Below are positions 1 to 11,500 of a stretch of 64,000 nt of DNA, one piece after another (positions within the stretch are counted from its first letter, which is position 1; each line of letters starts with the position of its first letter). The position numbers were made by a program, and so were the translations under genes. The notes below the pieces were generated by a model. It made no database searches and was not told the origin of the DNA. It was given only the letters and a program-made list of their open reading frames with translations. The stretch spans positions 744,001 to 808,000 of the forward strand of contig JAWWNJ010000035.1 in NCBI GenBank assembly GCA_037176885.1, read 5' to 3'. The stretch comes from Favolaschia claudopus (taxonomy: Eukaryota > Basidiomycota > Agaricomycetes > Agaricales > Mycenaceae).

Positions 1-138
1 TGAAGAGTTTGAGGAGACAAGGCTGCACAAGTGCACGTGGTGAGAAACTTGAGGACTTGGAGTTGCCGGTGTGCACTCTTCACTAGCTCGAGGCTTGCTT
101 GTGGCCTGCTGCAGGCAAGCCTTGCAACCAACTATCGA

Positions 139-435
139 ATGTCTACAGAATCCACAACAAGCTCTTCCCTGTATCTGATTGCCCCCACCACATCAACCTC
201 AACCAATCTCGTCGATGAAGCGCTTCTTGCATCCAGCGACGATACCGAGTCGGATTCACCTCCCACAGTGCCCTGGAGGACCGGGGCAGATACCCAACTT
301 CCCCGTAGAACCATTACATATATCGGACACACTCATTGGCGCGCGAATCATCCCCCCGAGGCCTGGATTCCCTCCGCCCCGACCCAGACGTGTGCGCTTT
401 GTACGCGTTCGGAGGAAGAGACGGGTCATCGATGA
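139..435 (+). CDS. Uncharacterised small ORF, doubtful
   Basis: An open frame of 98 codons starting at an ATG (MSTESTTSS...). It is Ser/Thr-rich at the start and ends in a basic/polar stretch. I recognise no domain. A second open frame overlaps it (179-520, Pro/Arg-rich), so the coding frame is not settled. It could be the 3' part of a gene that begins left of the window, or chance. Between it and the ECO1 stop (436-677) I see no gene. Confidence 0.2.
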   Translation: MSTESTTSSSLYLIAPTTSTSTNLVDEALLASSDDTESDSPPTVPWRTGADTQLPRRTITYIGHTHWRANHPPEAWIPSAPTQTCALCTRSEEETGHR

Positions 436-677
436 GCATGGTATATGTACGCATCTTGCTCGTTCGACCTATATGAATATGTGCTCATTCGATAAACAGC
501 CAGGGATTTTTTTCTCATAATCGCCCTCTGCTTCGTTCTCGCGTGTCTGTTATTCGTCTCTCTGCGGCCAATCGCTCTGGAATATTCTGGTACATTGACG
601 ATGGTTCCTACTGACACACGAAAGGCGCGAATACAAGTTACATAAATGAAGCAAAGCTACAAGAGCGACAGTCCACC

Positions 678-1798
678 TCACTCTTCGTATATCCGCACGC
701 CGCCTCCACCCCACCGCTGCATAACAGCACTCCCATCGCCTGTGGGCTGGGTAAATGCAACTTCGCCTTTCCGCGGATCCAAGGGACAGCCGTATATGAA
801 AGTCTGCGCTGCCGCCGAGAGCAAAGTGCTCGCTATACCCTGACGGCGATGCGTTGACGAAACGAATAGTCGAGGGATCCCAGCGGCGTAGGAAGCGGAG
901 CTGGGTGGCAGAAGATACCGGTCGTTGTGTCGACGGGGACAAGTCTGGACGTCGGACTCGACGTAGGAGCGTCGGAGGATGGAGAGCAGGAAGATTGTGC
1001 GTCGCACGCAGAAATGCAATCATCCGGCGTTGCAATAGCCATGGCGGTGGAGATTTGTTGCGCCATGACGCACCCTACAATCTTTTCGCGCAAAGTTGTC
1101 GTGAGCGATGGAGCCAGGAACAGGTACGCTTTGGACGCTTGGAGAATTGCGGGTGAGAGGGCAGGCGCGGAGAGTGCAGTGTTCATGGTGCTGAGGAGGG
1201 TAGACAACTAGGAAACGATAACGGATTATTATATCAATTTAAGATGTACACGGAACGGATAGATACACTGTACCTTTGAACCAATTCTGCCACCAACATC
1301 CGCTCTGAAGCAGATAATTCTCCCAATAGTTCCGTTCTTAAGCTTCACTCCTGATGCCACCTCCACCACACCGGCCTTGACCGTCTCCTTTTCTTCCTCT
1401 CTACCCCACTCCATACCCTTCTGAACCCTGGCACAGTGAGATTTGTGAAGGGCCTCGTCGTCCGGTGCACCCTTCGTGTACGACAAACCACATTGTGTGC
1501 ATGTGCGCAGGGTCGTTTTATTGGTAATGAAGTGAAGCTGCGTTAATTCTTTTGCTTTGGGTTTGAGCTTCGGAGTGGATGACGCTTTGGCCTTTGGTTT
1601 TCGGGTGAATTTGTTGAGAAATGTGCGAGGTTGTTTGTGGGCGGGAGTGAGGATGTTCTCTAGCCGCTCTTCGAGAGGTCGTTTGCGCTTCTGCCCAGCA
1701 ACGGGAGAGGAAGACAAGGTGGACGGCGGGGAAGAAGGGACAGAGGGTTTAGAGGTGCGGTTTTGGCGGGAGTATGTGCGTTTGAGAGTGGACGACAT
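678..1798 (-). CDS. ECO1: Sister-chromatid cohesion acetyltransferase Eco1 (ESCO family), with a one-base frame break
   Basis: Eco1 acetylates cohesin Smc3 in S phase and so establishes cohesion. Exon 1 (1798-1274) holds a basic N-terminus and the family C2H2-type zinc finger (CTQCGLSYTKG, then HKSHC), followed by GMEWGREEE. A 66-nt GT-AG intron (1273-1208) leads to exon 2, which carries the GNAT-type domain: YLFLAPS, VGCVMAQQ, the acetyl-CoA loop HRRQGIAS, and the C-terminal signature FIYGCPLDP / AFTQPTGDG / RIYEE. The frame reading LPTPLG and the frame reading GIPRLFV meet at the CCC at 879-881 but are one base out of register. One extra base there restores the expected LGIPRLFV. The only introns that would fix it are 35-50 nt with poor donors, and they would delete conserved sequence. 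Restored length is about 350 aa. The family call is firm; the frame break may be an assembly error. Confidence 0.87.
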
Positions 1799-1962
1799 GG
1801 CCGTCGGAATCAAGTGGTAGTTGTGCGTACACAAGCGGCTAAATATAGAACACGTGTTGTTGTCTGGTGTTGACGCGTTCAGTCCAAATCGGGTAATATG
1901 TTGAAAGACAGCGTGTTTCATTCAGTTACAAGGGAGAACTACATACAAACTACATAGCATAT

Positions 1963-4900
1963 TTATGCGAGAGCCTGAGGACGCCACAAAGTGACGGTAG
2001 ACGCGAACCCGTTCTGGTTAGCCGCCTGAGCCACGATTCCGACCCCATCCACGCTTACTTGGAAGATGCTCCCTAGCGTCGCCAGGCTGTAGATGTGGAC
2101 GGAAGAATCACCAGTGATGTCGACAAGGTGTTTCTGGCAATTGGCAGACTCTAGGCATGCGTTCGAGTAATTCGAGAAAAAGCTGTAGAGGCCGGCACCT
2201 AGAAAAAGATGACCGGAATGTCCATACGACCCACTCGGGAAAAACGTACCAAAGATAACAATATCCGTAGAGGAGCGCACTATCAGCGCCCAGGCCATTG
2301 CAACGTCAGGTGGAAACTCGGGGTCGCCGTATTTGCTTGTCACATGGAACGGATAGGGTAAAGGAACCTTATACGGCTGAAAGTAAGGCTGGAGGAGACA
2401 TGCTCAGCAGCGCAAAGGGCAAATCTATGGAGAGCTGACGATCTCAGTTTGTATCAGACCCATATAATGATTCTGCGCTTTCAGCAACTGATATTGATAG
2501 AGGGTATGGTGTTCGGCTGTACATTGTCATTGGCGGGGAACATTAGCTTTGAATCTTGAACTTACACGCTGACGATCGGAACCATTATTTACACAGAAAG
2601 CAAGTAGACAGTGCACCACACCTGTTCCAATCATCCACACCGGTCCCTGAGATTCCGACAGGATACCTCGGCCAGAGAAAATCGTCAATACGGAGGTGCC
2701 ATCTTGATCGAGCTCATGGTCAGCCAACCAGACCCACATGCCCTGCCGCATTTTGAGCATAACGAGAAGTCGGCGAGGGAAAGGGGAGACCTACCTCAAG
2801 GTACGCGGTGGAATTTCTTGTAAGGTGTAACGCCATGAAAGCAGCCATGCATCCTGACACGTCCTCTTTGCCAGGCGAACATTGCTCTATCTCAAGATTC
2901 GTACCGGCGGCTAGGGTGGATGAGTACAAAGATTTGATAGGCACAAACGCTTCACCTCCTCCCAGACGAATGTGTGTGTCCCAGGCGGCCGCAGATCCCT
3001 GAGAAGTTTCCGCTATATTCCATTCCACTACAATCGCTCCCGGAGCTGACGGCCGCATCATTCGTAGTCGCGAGTTGAGAGCGCAAAAATCTACTTACCT
3101 GGCCCTACGGTCGAGAATATCATATCCGTGATCTCTACAATTCCTTTCGAGCCAGGTTCTCCCACTCGAACGACAACTTGCGGCTTGTTCTGATCTTGGA
3201 AAGCCGGTCCAGCTCCTGATATCACTGACCAAGCTTCGCCAACGACACGCGCGCCGGCGGGAATGGTGATCGTCGATGTGATTATGTACGTTCCCGCATC
3301 AAAGAATATGATTCGGTTTTGGCTAGTGCCATACTGTACGCGCATTAGGCGGTATTAAGCAACCGGTGCGCAATGCTTACCTTCCGAAAGACCGTCTTGA
3401 TTGCTTCCGTGTCGTCGGTCTTTCCATCGCCTGTAGCTCCATGATCCCGGACGCTGACGATTTGGCTGACATGATAATCTGCGTAGGTAGGATGCATCCG
3501 TCCGTATACGCGGCCAGCGGAATCCAACAACGAGGTGGGCATCGGAGGAGCAGTTTCATAATCTTGCGTGAAAACACCCTGGGAATTCGTACCCGTGTAA
3601 ACGTTCCCTTGGATCCAAGAGTCGATAGTGAGAGTGCCATTGAGTTTCCCGCCGACGACGTCCTCGCCTCCGACCACACCGACCGCGGTAGAGACGTTGT
3701 TCAATTCAATGTTCTTTAGGACAAGAGATCCGTTCAAAGAGCCATTGCTAGGTGCAGCCGAACGAAGGAAAATAGGAGTGTCAGAAACCACCACATCAAT
3801 TATCGCCTCAGCGGACACTTGCTGCGAACAAATGAGGGTATGAGATTGAACCGGGCCACGGTACTCACGCCTTGTAAGTCGAATCCAATCGAGCAATCAG
3901 AAATGCTGACTCCTTGGAAAGTCCAGCCTGTCAAGATGATTTTGAATACTCGGGGGTAATCCGACACATGAACGAATCACCCCATGCCCACACGCCAAGA
4001 AAAGCCGTCTGACAATTATTCATAGTCACATTCCGGACAGTAAACCTTCCAAGTGTTAGTGTTGTTATGTGAAGATTCAGGGTCAACGACTCGACTGTTG
4101 GTTTCCTGCCCATATTCCGAATTTTCCGCCGTGAAATACAAGGTCACCCATGTATCCACCACTGTATCGAGATGTTAGCGGACAACAAGCTAATGTTGAG
4201 AGGGGGGTACCTTCCGTTTTCCATCCAGATTCCTGGTGAATGATGGGAGCGATTCAGAGACATTTCACCACTGGCACCTACCTTGATGAGCCGTGTTTGG
4301 GGCATCCGACATGAAGAATTCGATGTTCATGAGCGAGGTGGCCTGTAAAGCATTAGGGACATTTCCGAGAAATATTAATGCGTACCTGGGCCACTTGCCA
4401 ATGGATTCCAGTTCCAGTGTTGGTCGGGGGCACTCTTTGAAGCAGAATTCAACAACGAATGTACGACATTGCGATGAAATTTCTGCGTACTGTCGAACAT
4501 CGATTATGAAGTGTCGTCTGTTTGCTCGTTAACTGCCTTGACTCGGACGAGGATCGAATAATCACTGACACAGAGCGAAAGCTGTAAGAGTGTTACATTT
4601 TTCTCGTTTGCTATGCAGAAGAAAAAACTTACAAATTGTTCTGGTTCTGATACCACTGTCCCTCCGCTGTGTACGGATCAGCGTCTTTGCAACTGTTGTC
4701 AGCTCCAGATCACTGCACGGGTGAGCCAACAAACCGATTACTGCGATACCGGAGAACGTAGGGGCAGCGAGAAGAACTGGACGGTCTTTCGGATCACCTA
4801 GAAGGGGCAAGTTATATAAATCTCATGGAAATTTGTGGGTCAGCTCGCCGATGATTTGGGTGTAGTAGTAGGCGATGATAGGTTTGTAAACTAGGTATGT

Positions 4901-5452
4901 TCTTTTCGGGAGATGAGCGGCGATTCTGGCTCATTGCATGGAATGAAAACACACCCGCGCGGAAAATAGACAACGGCAGGGGTAATTCTGCAAACGAGGT
5001 TTGAATTTTCAAAAGGGATTCTGCGATACGAGATACTTGCGTCGATGAGCCGCATCCTTCGGCCGCCGCAACGATTTCCAAAAGAGATAGCATCACTATG
5101 CAAGTGTTTGTACACACAATGTACAATGCAGATATTCCACTCAATACTTGATTGCTCGAGTGTCGTCCGTAACACCTGGACAACCGACGCAGAAAGGTGC
5201 TCAGTGACAACTAATCATTAGAGCCAGATAGTACAGACCATCGCCTTTTGCACCGAAGTCTTTCACGTTCCGAAAGACCTGGTAGGACGTATCCGGATTG
5301 TACGCTGCTTTCCCCTGATGCTTGATCGCTTCCAGCCAAAAAGTATCACTTGCGTTTGCCAGTCCAATTTCAGGAGTGGAGCTGAGTGGGAGTGAAGCCA
5401 TTGAAGCTGCGGCAGCCATGAGGGCGAGCAACAGAAATCCAACTACTCCCAT
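1963..5452 (-). CDS. Secreted GH55 exo-beta-1,3-glucanase, copy 1
   Basis: Family 55 enzymes release sugar from beta-1,3-glucan ends and are secreted; they consist of two tandem right-handed beta-helix halves. The signal peptide is MGVVGFLLLALMAAAAS. The first half starts at FWLEAIKHQG, YQVFRNVKDFGAKGDG and continues through NRCGG, TPAVVYFPRG, YYYTQIIG, GIHWQVAQATSLMNI, GIWMENG, FTVRNVTMNN. The second half starts at SVRDHGATGDGKTDDTEAI and ends with IIFFDAGTY, VVGEAWSVI, GAIVVEWN, MWVWLADHELD, FSGRGILSES, AEHHTLYQYQ, and a C-terminus at RPQALA. More than ten introns are needed. Three oddities: the Cys-containing CS(T/A)PLG segment of copies 2 and 3 is absent; one base is extra at about 5055-5069; and two introns appear to start with GC (5040-4988 and 4848-4798). 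All other exons join in frame. It may be functional or starting to decay. Confidence 0.88.
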
Positions 5453-5494
5453 GGTTGTGGTAAGCAGTAGCAGATAGCGAGTGGGCCCATTACT

Positions 5495-5508
5495 CTTATA
5501 ACCTTATA
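5495..5508 (-). promoter_or_regulatory. Two TATA-like boxes upstream of GH55 copy 1
   Basis: On the minus strand TATAAG occurs twice (5508-5503 and 5500-5495), as a direct repeat of GGTTATAA, 43-56 nt before the ATG at 5452. Position and sequence fit a core promoter. The interval to the divergent carrier gene (start 5743) is only 290 bp, so both genes probably share upstream control sequence. Confidence 0.45.
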
Positions 5509-5742
5509 ACCGGTCTAGTTCTCCCCGTCTCGGTAGACAGTCATCCGAAGATAGAGAAGTGACAGTGGCAGGACTGGGACCGGATGAGGCTGAGGCGAAG
5601 TACCAATTGCCGTTTTGGGAGAAGGAAATAGTTCGGGCCGAAGTGCGAAGTGCGGAGATGGCCGGAGGCACAAAGTTGCGCACCCTGGCTTAGGCGATCT
5701 AATGCGGCGACGCTCACTTGCCACCACCCTCACTGCTCCCTC

Positions 5743-7032
5743 ATGTCTCACTCACGCGATGAGCAAGCTGCTGTTCGCGCCGCCAAAGATATCGCCTATG
5801 GCTCAGTGCGCGTTTTCGTTGCATTGAAACTATCCATTTCGACAAGAAAACGTAGGCTGCTGGAATCGCGTCCAAGATCTTTGAACATCCTTTCGATCTG
5901 ACCAAAGTTCGACTACAATGTACGGGACATCTTCTACAAGTGTTCTATGGGTTGACATTGGTCAAGCTCAGGTCCTGGACGCTGAAGCTCGTTTCTCCGG
6001 ACCCATCGACTGTCTGACGAAGACCTGGCGAAACGAAGGCATACGCGGACTCTACCGTGTACGCTTCTCTTCTCTCAGCCATTCTTCTCCGAAGTAAATA
6101 TCGTCAGGGCTTGCCTGCCCCGATCGTGGGTGCCATGGCAGAGAACGCTTCCCTCTTTTTGTCCTATAGAGAACTTCAAGAGCTGTTAAAGCGCGTCAAC
6201 CGTCAATCCATCGATGAGCCTTCATCTATGTCACAAGTTGCTCTGTCTGCAGCAGGTGCTGGCGCCATAACAAGCCTTGTCTTGTTCGTATTCTACGACT
6301 GTTGCTCTTCGAGAACTCATAATTGTTGCAACCCTTTGCAGGACTCCAATAGAACTAGTAAAATGCAAGATGCAGGTTCAAATGCTTACAATTCCGGCCG
6401 CTGCATCAGGAATACCCCAACAGCTTCCTGGCCCCTTCGCTGTTTTCATGTCGGTAGTACGTAACACGGGCATTCGTGGTCTCTGGTTAGGCCAAATGGG
6501 AACATTTATTAGAGGTGAGCGGTGGCTCGGTGTACCGACGGCGAAACCTACTTCTTGCAATCCCAGAGACCGGAGGCACGGCCGCTTGGTTTTCTACTAA
6601 AGAGTTCGTCGCTTCGCTTCTCGTAGCAAGGACGGAAAACCACGACACCTAATGGCGCTGGGCTGACTTCCGCTTCCGCCAAAGAGCTCCAACTATGGGA
6701 ATCAGCCTTCTCTGGTGCTTGCGCCGGCGTCTCTTTTAATCTTGTGTGCTTCCCGGCCGACACGACCAAGAGCTTGTTACAGACGGAAGAGGACTTGAGG
6801 AAGGTCGTCTCTCCTGGAAAGCCGGCGCCGAAATCAACGTTTATGTCAACTTTCATGTCCATCTATCGGGCCCAAGGCCTGAAAGGTTTATACGCAGGGT
6901 TCGTCTTCCTATTCTGCCTATTCAACTCAACCCTAACCCGCGTTTAGGTGTGGAATAACGATCGCACGGTCAATACCGAGTAGTGCAATCATCTTTTTGA
7001 TTTATGATAGTCTAAGCAAGCGTTTCGGTTGA
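5743..7032 (+). CDS. ORT1: Mitochondrial carrier, ornithine/basic amino acid transporter type, with a one-base frame break
   Basis: Mitochondrial carrier family protein of the inner membrane. The three signature loops are present in order: HPFDLTKVRLQ, TPIELVKCKMQ and FPADTTKSLLQ. The second loop and the surrounding sequence match the Ort1/Arg-13 ornithine carrier group. Exons: MSHSRDEQAAVRAAKDIAYG; AAGIASKIFEHPFD; QVLDAEARFSGPIDC to GLYR; LPAPIVGAMAENASLF; TPIELVK to GQMGTF; ETGGTAAWFSTKEFVAS; then SAKELQLWESAFSGACAGVS to GLYAG; and a last exon GITIARSIPSSAIIFLIYD ending KRFG. Introns are short GT-AG. Between FVASLLVA (about 6625) and the frame reading PNGAGLTSASAKELQ (from 6650) the frame shifts by one base and no intron fits. 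Repaired length is about 326 aa, normal for the family. It sits divergently next to GH55 copy 1. Confidence 0.85.
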
Positions 7033-7132
7033 AGAGAATTATAGATCGCTCGGAACGCATTGTAAACGTGATGCGCTCATCTGTGTGATTCAGCTACATA
7101 CAAGGTTCCCTGAGAGACCTGCAGAGGCACAG

Positions 7133-8018
7133 CTAAGGTGCGCAATTCCTCCGAATTAGACCTTGGACGAGTGCCTCCACTTCCAACGCTGTTTTCGTAA
7201 TCGCTATCTCACTGGTCAAGAAGTATGTTCGAAGCTCGTCCCCTGTCTTGCGGGCCAGGGACTGCAAATGTATCTCCCCCGTAATACGTGCCCGCTGAAA
7301 GCCTTCGAAGAGATGCGACATTGGAGGATGGCATTCCGCAAGAAATGTCTCGATCGCTGTTCGACCGTCATGAGTCAATTTATTTGTAGGGTCCACTGTA
7401 TCTGCAAGAGCGGGAATGCCTGTTTGCGGTCTTGGAGGCAGTATCTTGATTCGGAGGGCTCTTACCTGACGATCCGAATATCAAGATCGCTTGCTGCAGC
7501 GTCGGGAACAGGCTTATATACTGTTTGCTTACCGGTGGCCGTTTTACTGTGCTACAAAAATACCCGGTTTTGTATGCGACATAGCACGCAGCATATCGCT
7601 GCAGATGGTGGAGTAGTTCGACGTCCCCTTTGCATGAAGTGAAATATCGAGGCAAGCTATCCATACACTAGATAATAGCACCATTCAACAGCAATTCTCT
7701 GCGCTACCGCCCGTAAATCTACCCACTCGTTGTACGAAAAGATCAAGGGCGACTTTTTGAGGGAAAATGGGTTTGGAAAACTTGAGAGTTGCGTCAGCAA
7801 CTATTTGTAACTTGGCCTAGGGAACCAGCCAACTCAACAGGTCGGGAAAGGCGATGGCTGATCACAGCAGAATACAGACGTACGATTATTTCCGCGAACG
7901 CATCTGGCAGATTCTCAAGTGTCAGAGCTCTTTGTAGGGCGCTTACGGTCGAATTCCAGACAGTCGGGTCCCCTGCGGTTTGCGGAGTTGAACTTGGCGG
8001 CAGGTAGTCGCCAGCCAT
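7133..8018 (-). CDS. Conserved-looking hypothetical protein, multi-exon
   Basis: I do not recognise the family. Exons can be chained in frame on the minus strand: MAGDYLPPSSTPQTAGDPTV to SRPVELAG; an exon FSLKKSPLIFSYNEWVDLRA to WCYYLV; a short exon RYAACYVAYKTGYFCSTVK; QAILIFGSS; and a last exon with NKLTHDGRTAIETFLAECHP, HLQSLARKTGDELRTYF, and a predicted helix ITKTALEVEALVQGLI ending RRNCAP. Each junction uses a GT-AG intron of about 40-70 nt, including GTAAGC and GTAAGA donors. The product is about 230 aa with no clear signal peptide. It lies tail-to-tail with ORT1 (100 bp apart), between GH55 copies 1 and 2. The exon structure supports a real gene; the function is unknown. Confidence 0.5.
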
Positions 8019-8593
8019 CTACTGCACGCTACTAGTAGCCCTAAGGGCGCGCGCTCTTCGAAAGAAAACAGCAGTACTAGGAAAACCTTTTACGCCGCTA
8101 TGTTCGGCGTCGTCGAGCCAATGACTTGAAACGGAGGCTTCAGTCGTCACGTTCAAGTTCAATCAGTTCAGGACGAGATGAATGGTAGCGAATGAAATAG
8201 CAGTTTGCAGGAGACGATAAATGAACCTCCGATTCAGTCAAGTTCAAGTTATTATGTCTGGACAGAAGGAGTAGGGCGCTGGTCGACGAAGGAAGAGTAA
8301 CAGTCTAAGGTTGAACTGTGCACGTGCTTTCGAAGCGCCTCACAGCAGTCCACAATAGAGTGGAAAGCACAGTCGACTACGTCGGACAAAATCATATCAT
8401 GCAAGAGAAGCGTTGAAGAATGCGTTTGAATTCCGTGTTCGTGAACTAATACAAAGAGACTGCCCTTGAACTGTACGATGTAGCACATACACAATAAAGA
8501 AACCAAAACAAAATACATGCGATGTTGTTATGACTGGCTCCAAGACGTCACCGTCTGCGCGAAGCCTAGATGATTCGATTAGATGAATAAACC
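8019..8593. other. Intergenic, 575 bp, no gene seen
   Basis: Lies between the start of the hypothetical gene (8018, minus) and the stop of GH55 copy 2. It should hold the promoter of the hypothetical gene and the 3' region of GH55 copy 2. Several short runs of TTCAAGTTC / TCAAGTTCAAG occur at about 8148-8250 without a clear structure. The ORFs here (e.g. 8252-8518, minus) have no recognisable features. Confidence 0.4.
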
Positions 8594-11500
8594 TTATTCG
8601 ATGAACACGAAAGAATTACCGTTAGCGTTCTGAGATTGATTTATGACACCGGCCTGGTTCACAGAGAGTTGGAATGTCGTCCCTACTGTCGACAGGCCGT
8701 AGATGTTGACGGAAGAGGTCGAGTCAATGTTGGTAATTTGGGATTGGCAATTGACTGGGGTTAGGCAGTTCTGCCCATAGTTCTGAATGCTAGTCAGTAA
8801 ATTGACCCAGAGCAGAACTCGGTTCGAAGACTCACTTGGAAGAAGCTGTAGAGCCCCGCTCCGAACACGATGATGTTCGTGGATGAGGTGACTCGGAGTC
8901 CCCAAGCGGCGGTGATACCTGACCAATTCGAGGGGTCTTGGAACGCCGTGTTGACGGTGAAGGGCGCGGGAGGGGCGGGGTTGGGTTGGTAATATGGCTG
9001 TACAATTTTAGGTACAATTTTAGGACAAACACTTGATATAGAGACGGTGAGTTACTGACCGACTCGGTCTGAATGAGACCCAGGTAATGGTTCGAAGCCT
9101 TCACAAGATTGTACTCATAGAGAGTGTGGTGTTCGGAGGCTGCCCAGGGTTGGAATGAGTAGTTGTCCAGTTCAAAACAAGTTGACATTCACCAGTCCCA
9201 ATCATCCACACAGGCCCGGCCGACTCAGACAATATACCGCGGCCGGAGAAGATGGATATTTGGCCCTGTCCTCCTGAATCCAAGTCATGGTCTGCGAGCC
9301 AAACCCAAGTTCCCTGTCGGACGGTGAGCAGGGAACGAGAATGAAGTGAAGGACATAACACACCTCGAAATAGCCACTTGACTGGGGAGTCAAATGGAGA
9401 GCGGCGTAAGCAGCCATGCAGTTTGCAGTACCACCGCTGCCACTGGAAGGGCATTGCGAAATTTGAAGATTTGTTCCAGCGGTTCCACCAAGCCGAATGT
9501 GCGAATCCCACATCCCAGCGGATCCCTGACTGGACTGCTTGACATTCCACTCCACGACGATGGCTCCAGCGGTGGGACCAATGGTCGAAAAGATGATGTC
9601 GTTGATCTCGACAAGACCAGTAGAGCCCGGAGCACCGACTTGAACGACGACTTGTGGGCTGTTGGCGTTCTGGAATGCCGAACCTCTTCCCGCAATGACA
9701 GACCAAGCCTCGCCAACGATTTGTGTACCAGCAGGGATCTGAATTGTGCTCGTCACAACGTATGTGCCTGCATCGAAGAAGATGATCTTGCATCCAGCAT
9801 ACTGCGCGAAATTAAAGAATGAGCAACGAACACCAGAACGTTCAACGAGTAAGCATACAGCAGCGAAGATAGCCTTGAGTGCGGCAGTATCATCGGTTCT
9901 ACCATCTCCCTTAGCACCCTGGTCCCGGACGCTGACGAACTGAGAGACACTGTAGGCACCGTACTGCGGGTGAGCTGATGCAAGGAGTTGTCAGTGAAAG
10001 AAATATAAAGACAGACAGATCGGACGTACTCTTGCCGAAAATCCGGCCGGACGAATCCAAGAGAGACGAAGGCTTGTTGGGGGCGGGAATGTTCCCTTGG
10101 GTGAAGGTCCTGGTGCCGCTGGATCCTCGGAAGACGTTGCCTTGTCCCCAAGAAGCTATCGTGGTGCTTCCGCCGGCGAGAACAGTAGCACCGCCGGCAA
10201 CTCCGACGGCGGTGGGAACATTATTGAGGCGAACATTGTTGAGAACGATAGAACCTCCAAGTACTCCGTTGCTGGCCTGGGAGGTCCGTAGGAAGATGGG
10301 AGTGTTAGATGCAGTGGCATCTATGATATTTTGCGCTCCCCAAGTCTGTGCAGCGGAACCTCCACCGGTAGCCAGATCGAACCCGACTTGGCAGTTGTTG
10401 ATTGTGACGCCTTGGAAGGTCCACCCCTGGTATTCGTGAGCTGGAATTGAAAAAGCTCAAAACAATGAGTATTAATCACCCAAGCCCAGTTGCCGAAGAC
10501 AGCAGTTTGCGCGTTGTTGAAAGTCACATTACGGACAGTGAATTGTTGGTTACCGACCCACATGCCGAACTTTCCTGGAATTTATATCAACAAAGCATAG
10601 GAACAACTATAACGGAAGATACTGACCGCCGTTGAAAACAAGATCTCCCATGAACCCGCCGCTGAACGAGGCGTGAGCTATGCGGATAGATTTGCAAGTT
10701 CACGACAGTTTCACCTTCCGTTTTCCATCCAGATACCTGCAAGTGGACATCGATTCAGAATTCAGCTCCGAGATTCAGTCGAGAAATACATACCTTGATG
10801 GGCCGTGTTGGAAGCAGTTGACATGTTGATCACAATGTTCATCAAGGACGTGGCCTAATTGAACGAATGTTAACACAGCAGACAAATTGGTGCGGAGAAT
10901 GTACCTGAGCAACTTGCCAGTGAATACCAGTTCCTTGCTGCGACGTGGCCGGCACCCTGAACACAAGGTCAGAATCACGAGGTTGCAGATACTCCAAGCA
11001 CCTGCGTACCGAGTGACCTGGGGTGATGAGCTTGTAAGTATATTATTGAGCAAGTAGAGAAAGTAACATACATCAATGACAAAGTTGCGAACGCTTCGGA
11101 AGCTGTTCAATAGTTAAGGCAGGCGCTCAGTAGCCGGTCAGGATGCATCGAACCCTGAATTCACTTACAAGTTATTCTGGTTTGTGTACCACTGTGTTTC
11201 GTCTCGATTAGAATTTACACCACTTTCTTCAGCGTGGCATGCTCACCTGTGCACCGTTGCCGCCGGGGATGTAAGGGTCAACATCTATGGGGTTCGAGGT
11301 ATTAGCATAGAATGAGATGTGGCCCAGACGATAAACAACCGGAAATTGATCGCAACCCAGAAAGGAAAAGGGTACAACAAGTGGTCAAGTGACGATAGGA
11401 ACAGGGAAAAAACGAAGGATGATGATGGGGAGATGAAAAGGTTTTGCTCGACGCTCACCAATGACAGCAATGTCCGAGAAACTGGAGGTCGCCAATAATG

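Noticed and set aside
883..930. An 18-nt, 35-nt or 50-nt intron ending at CACCCAG to explain the ECO1 frame change
   Set aside because: 18 nt is a multiple of three and does not change frame. The 35- and 50-nt versions have poor donors and would delete sequence that reads as conserved coding (VPVDTTTGIFCHPAPLPTP).
9101..9793. 230-codon minus-strand ORF inside GH55 copy 2
   Set aside because: Overlaps the GH55 exon in another frame, is rich in Trp, Arg and Cys, and has no family motif. The GH55 frame explains the region.
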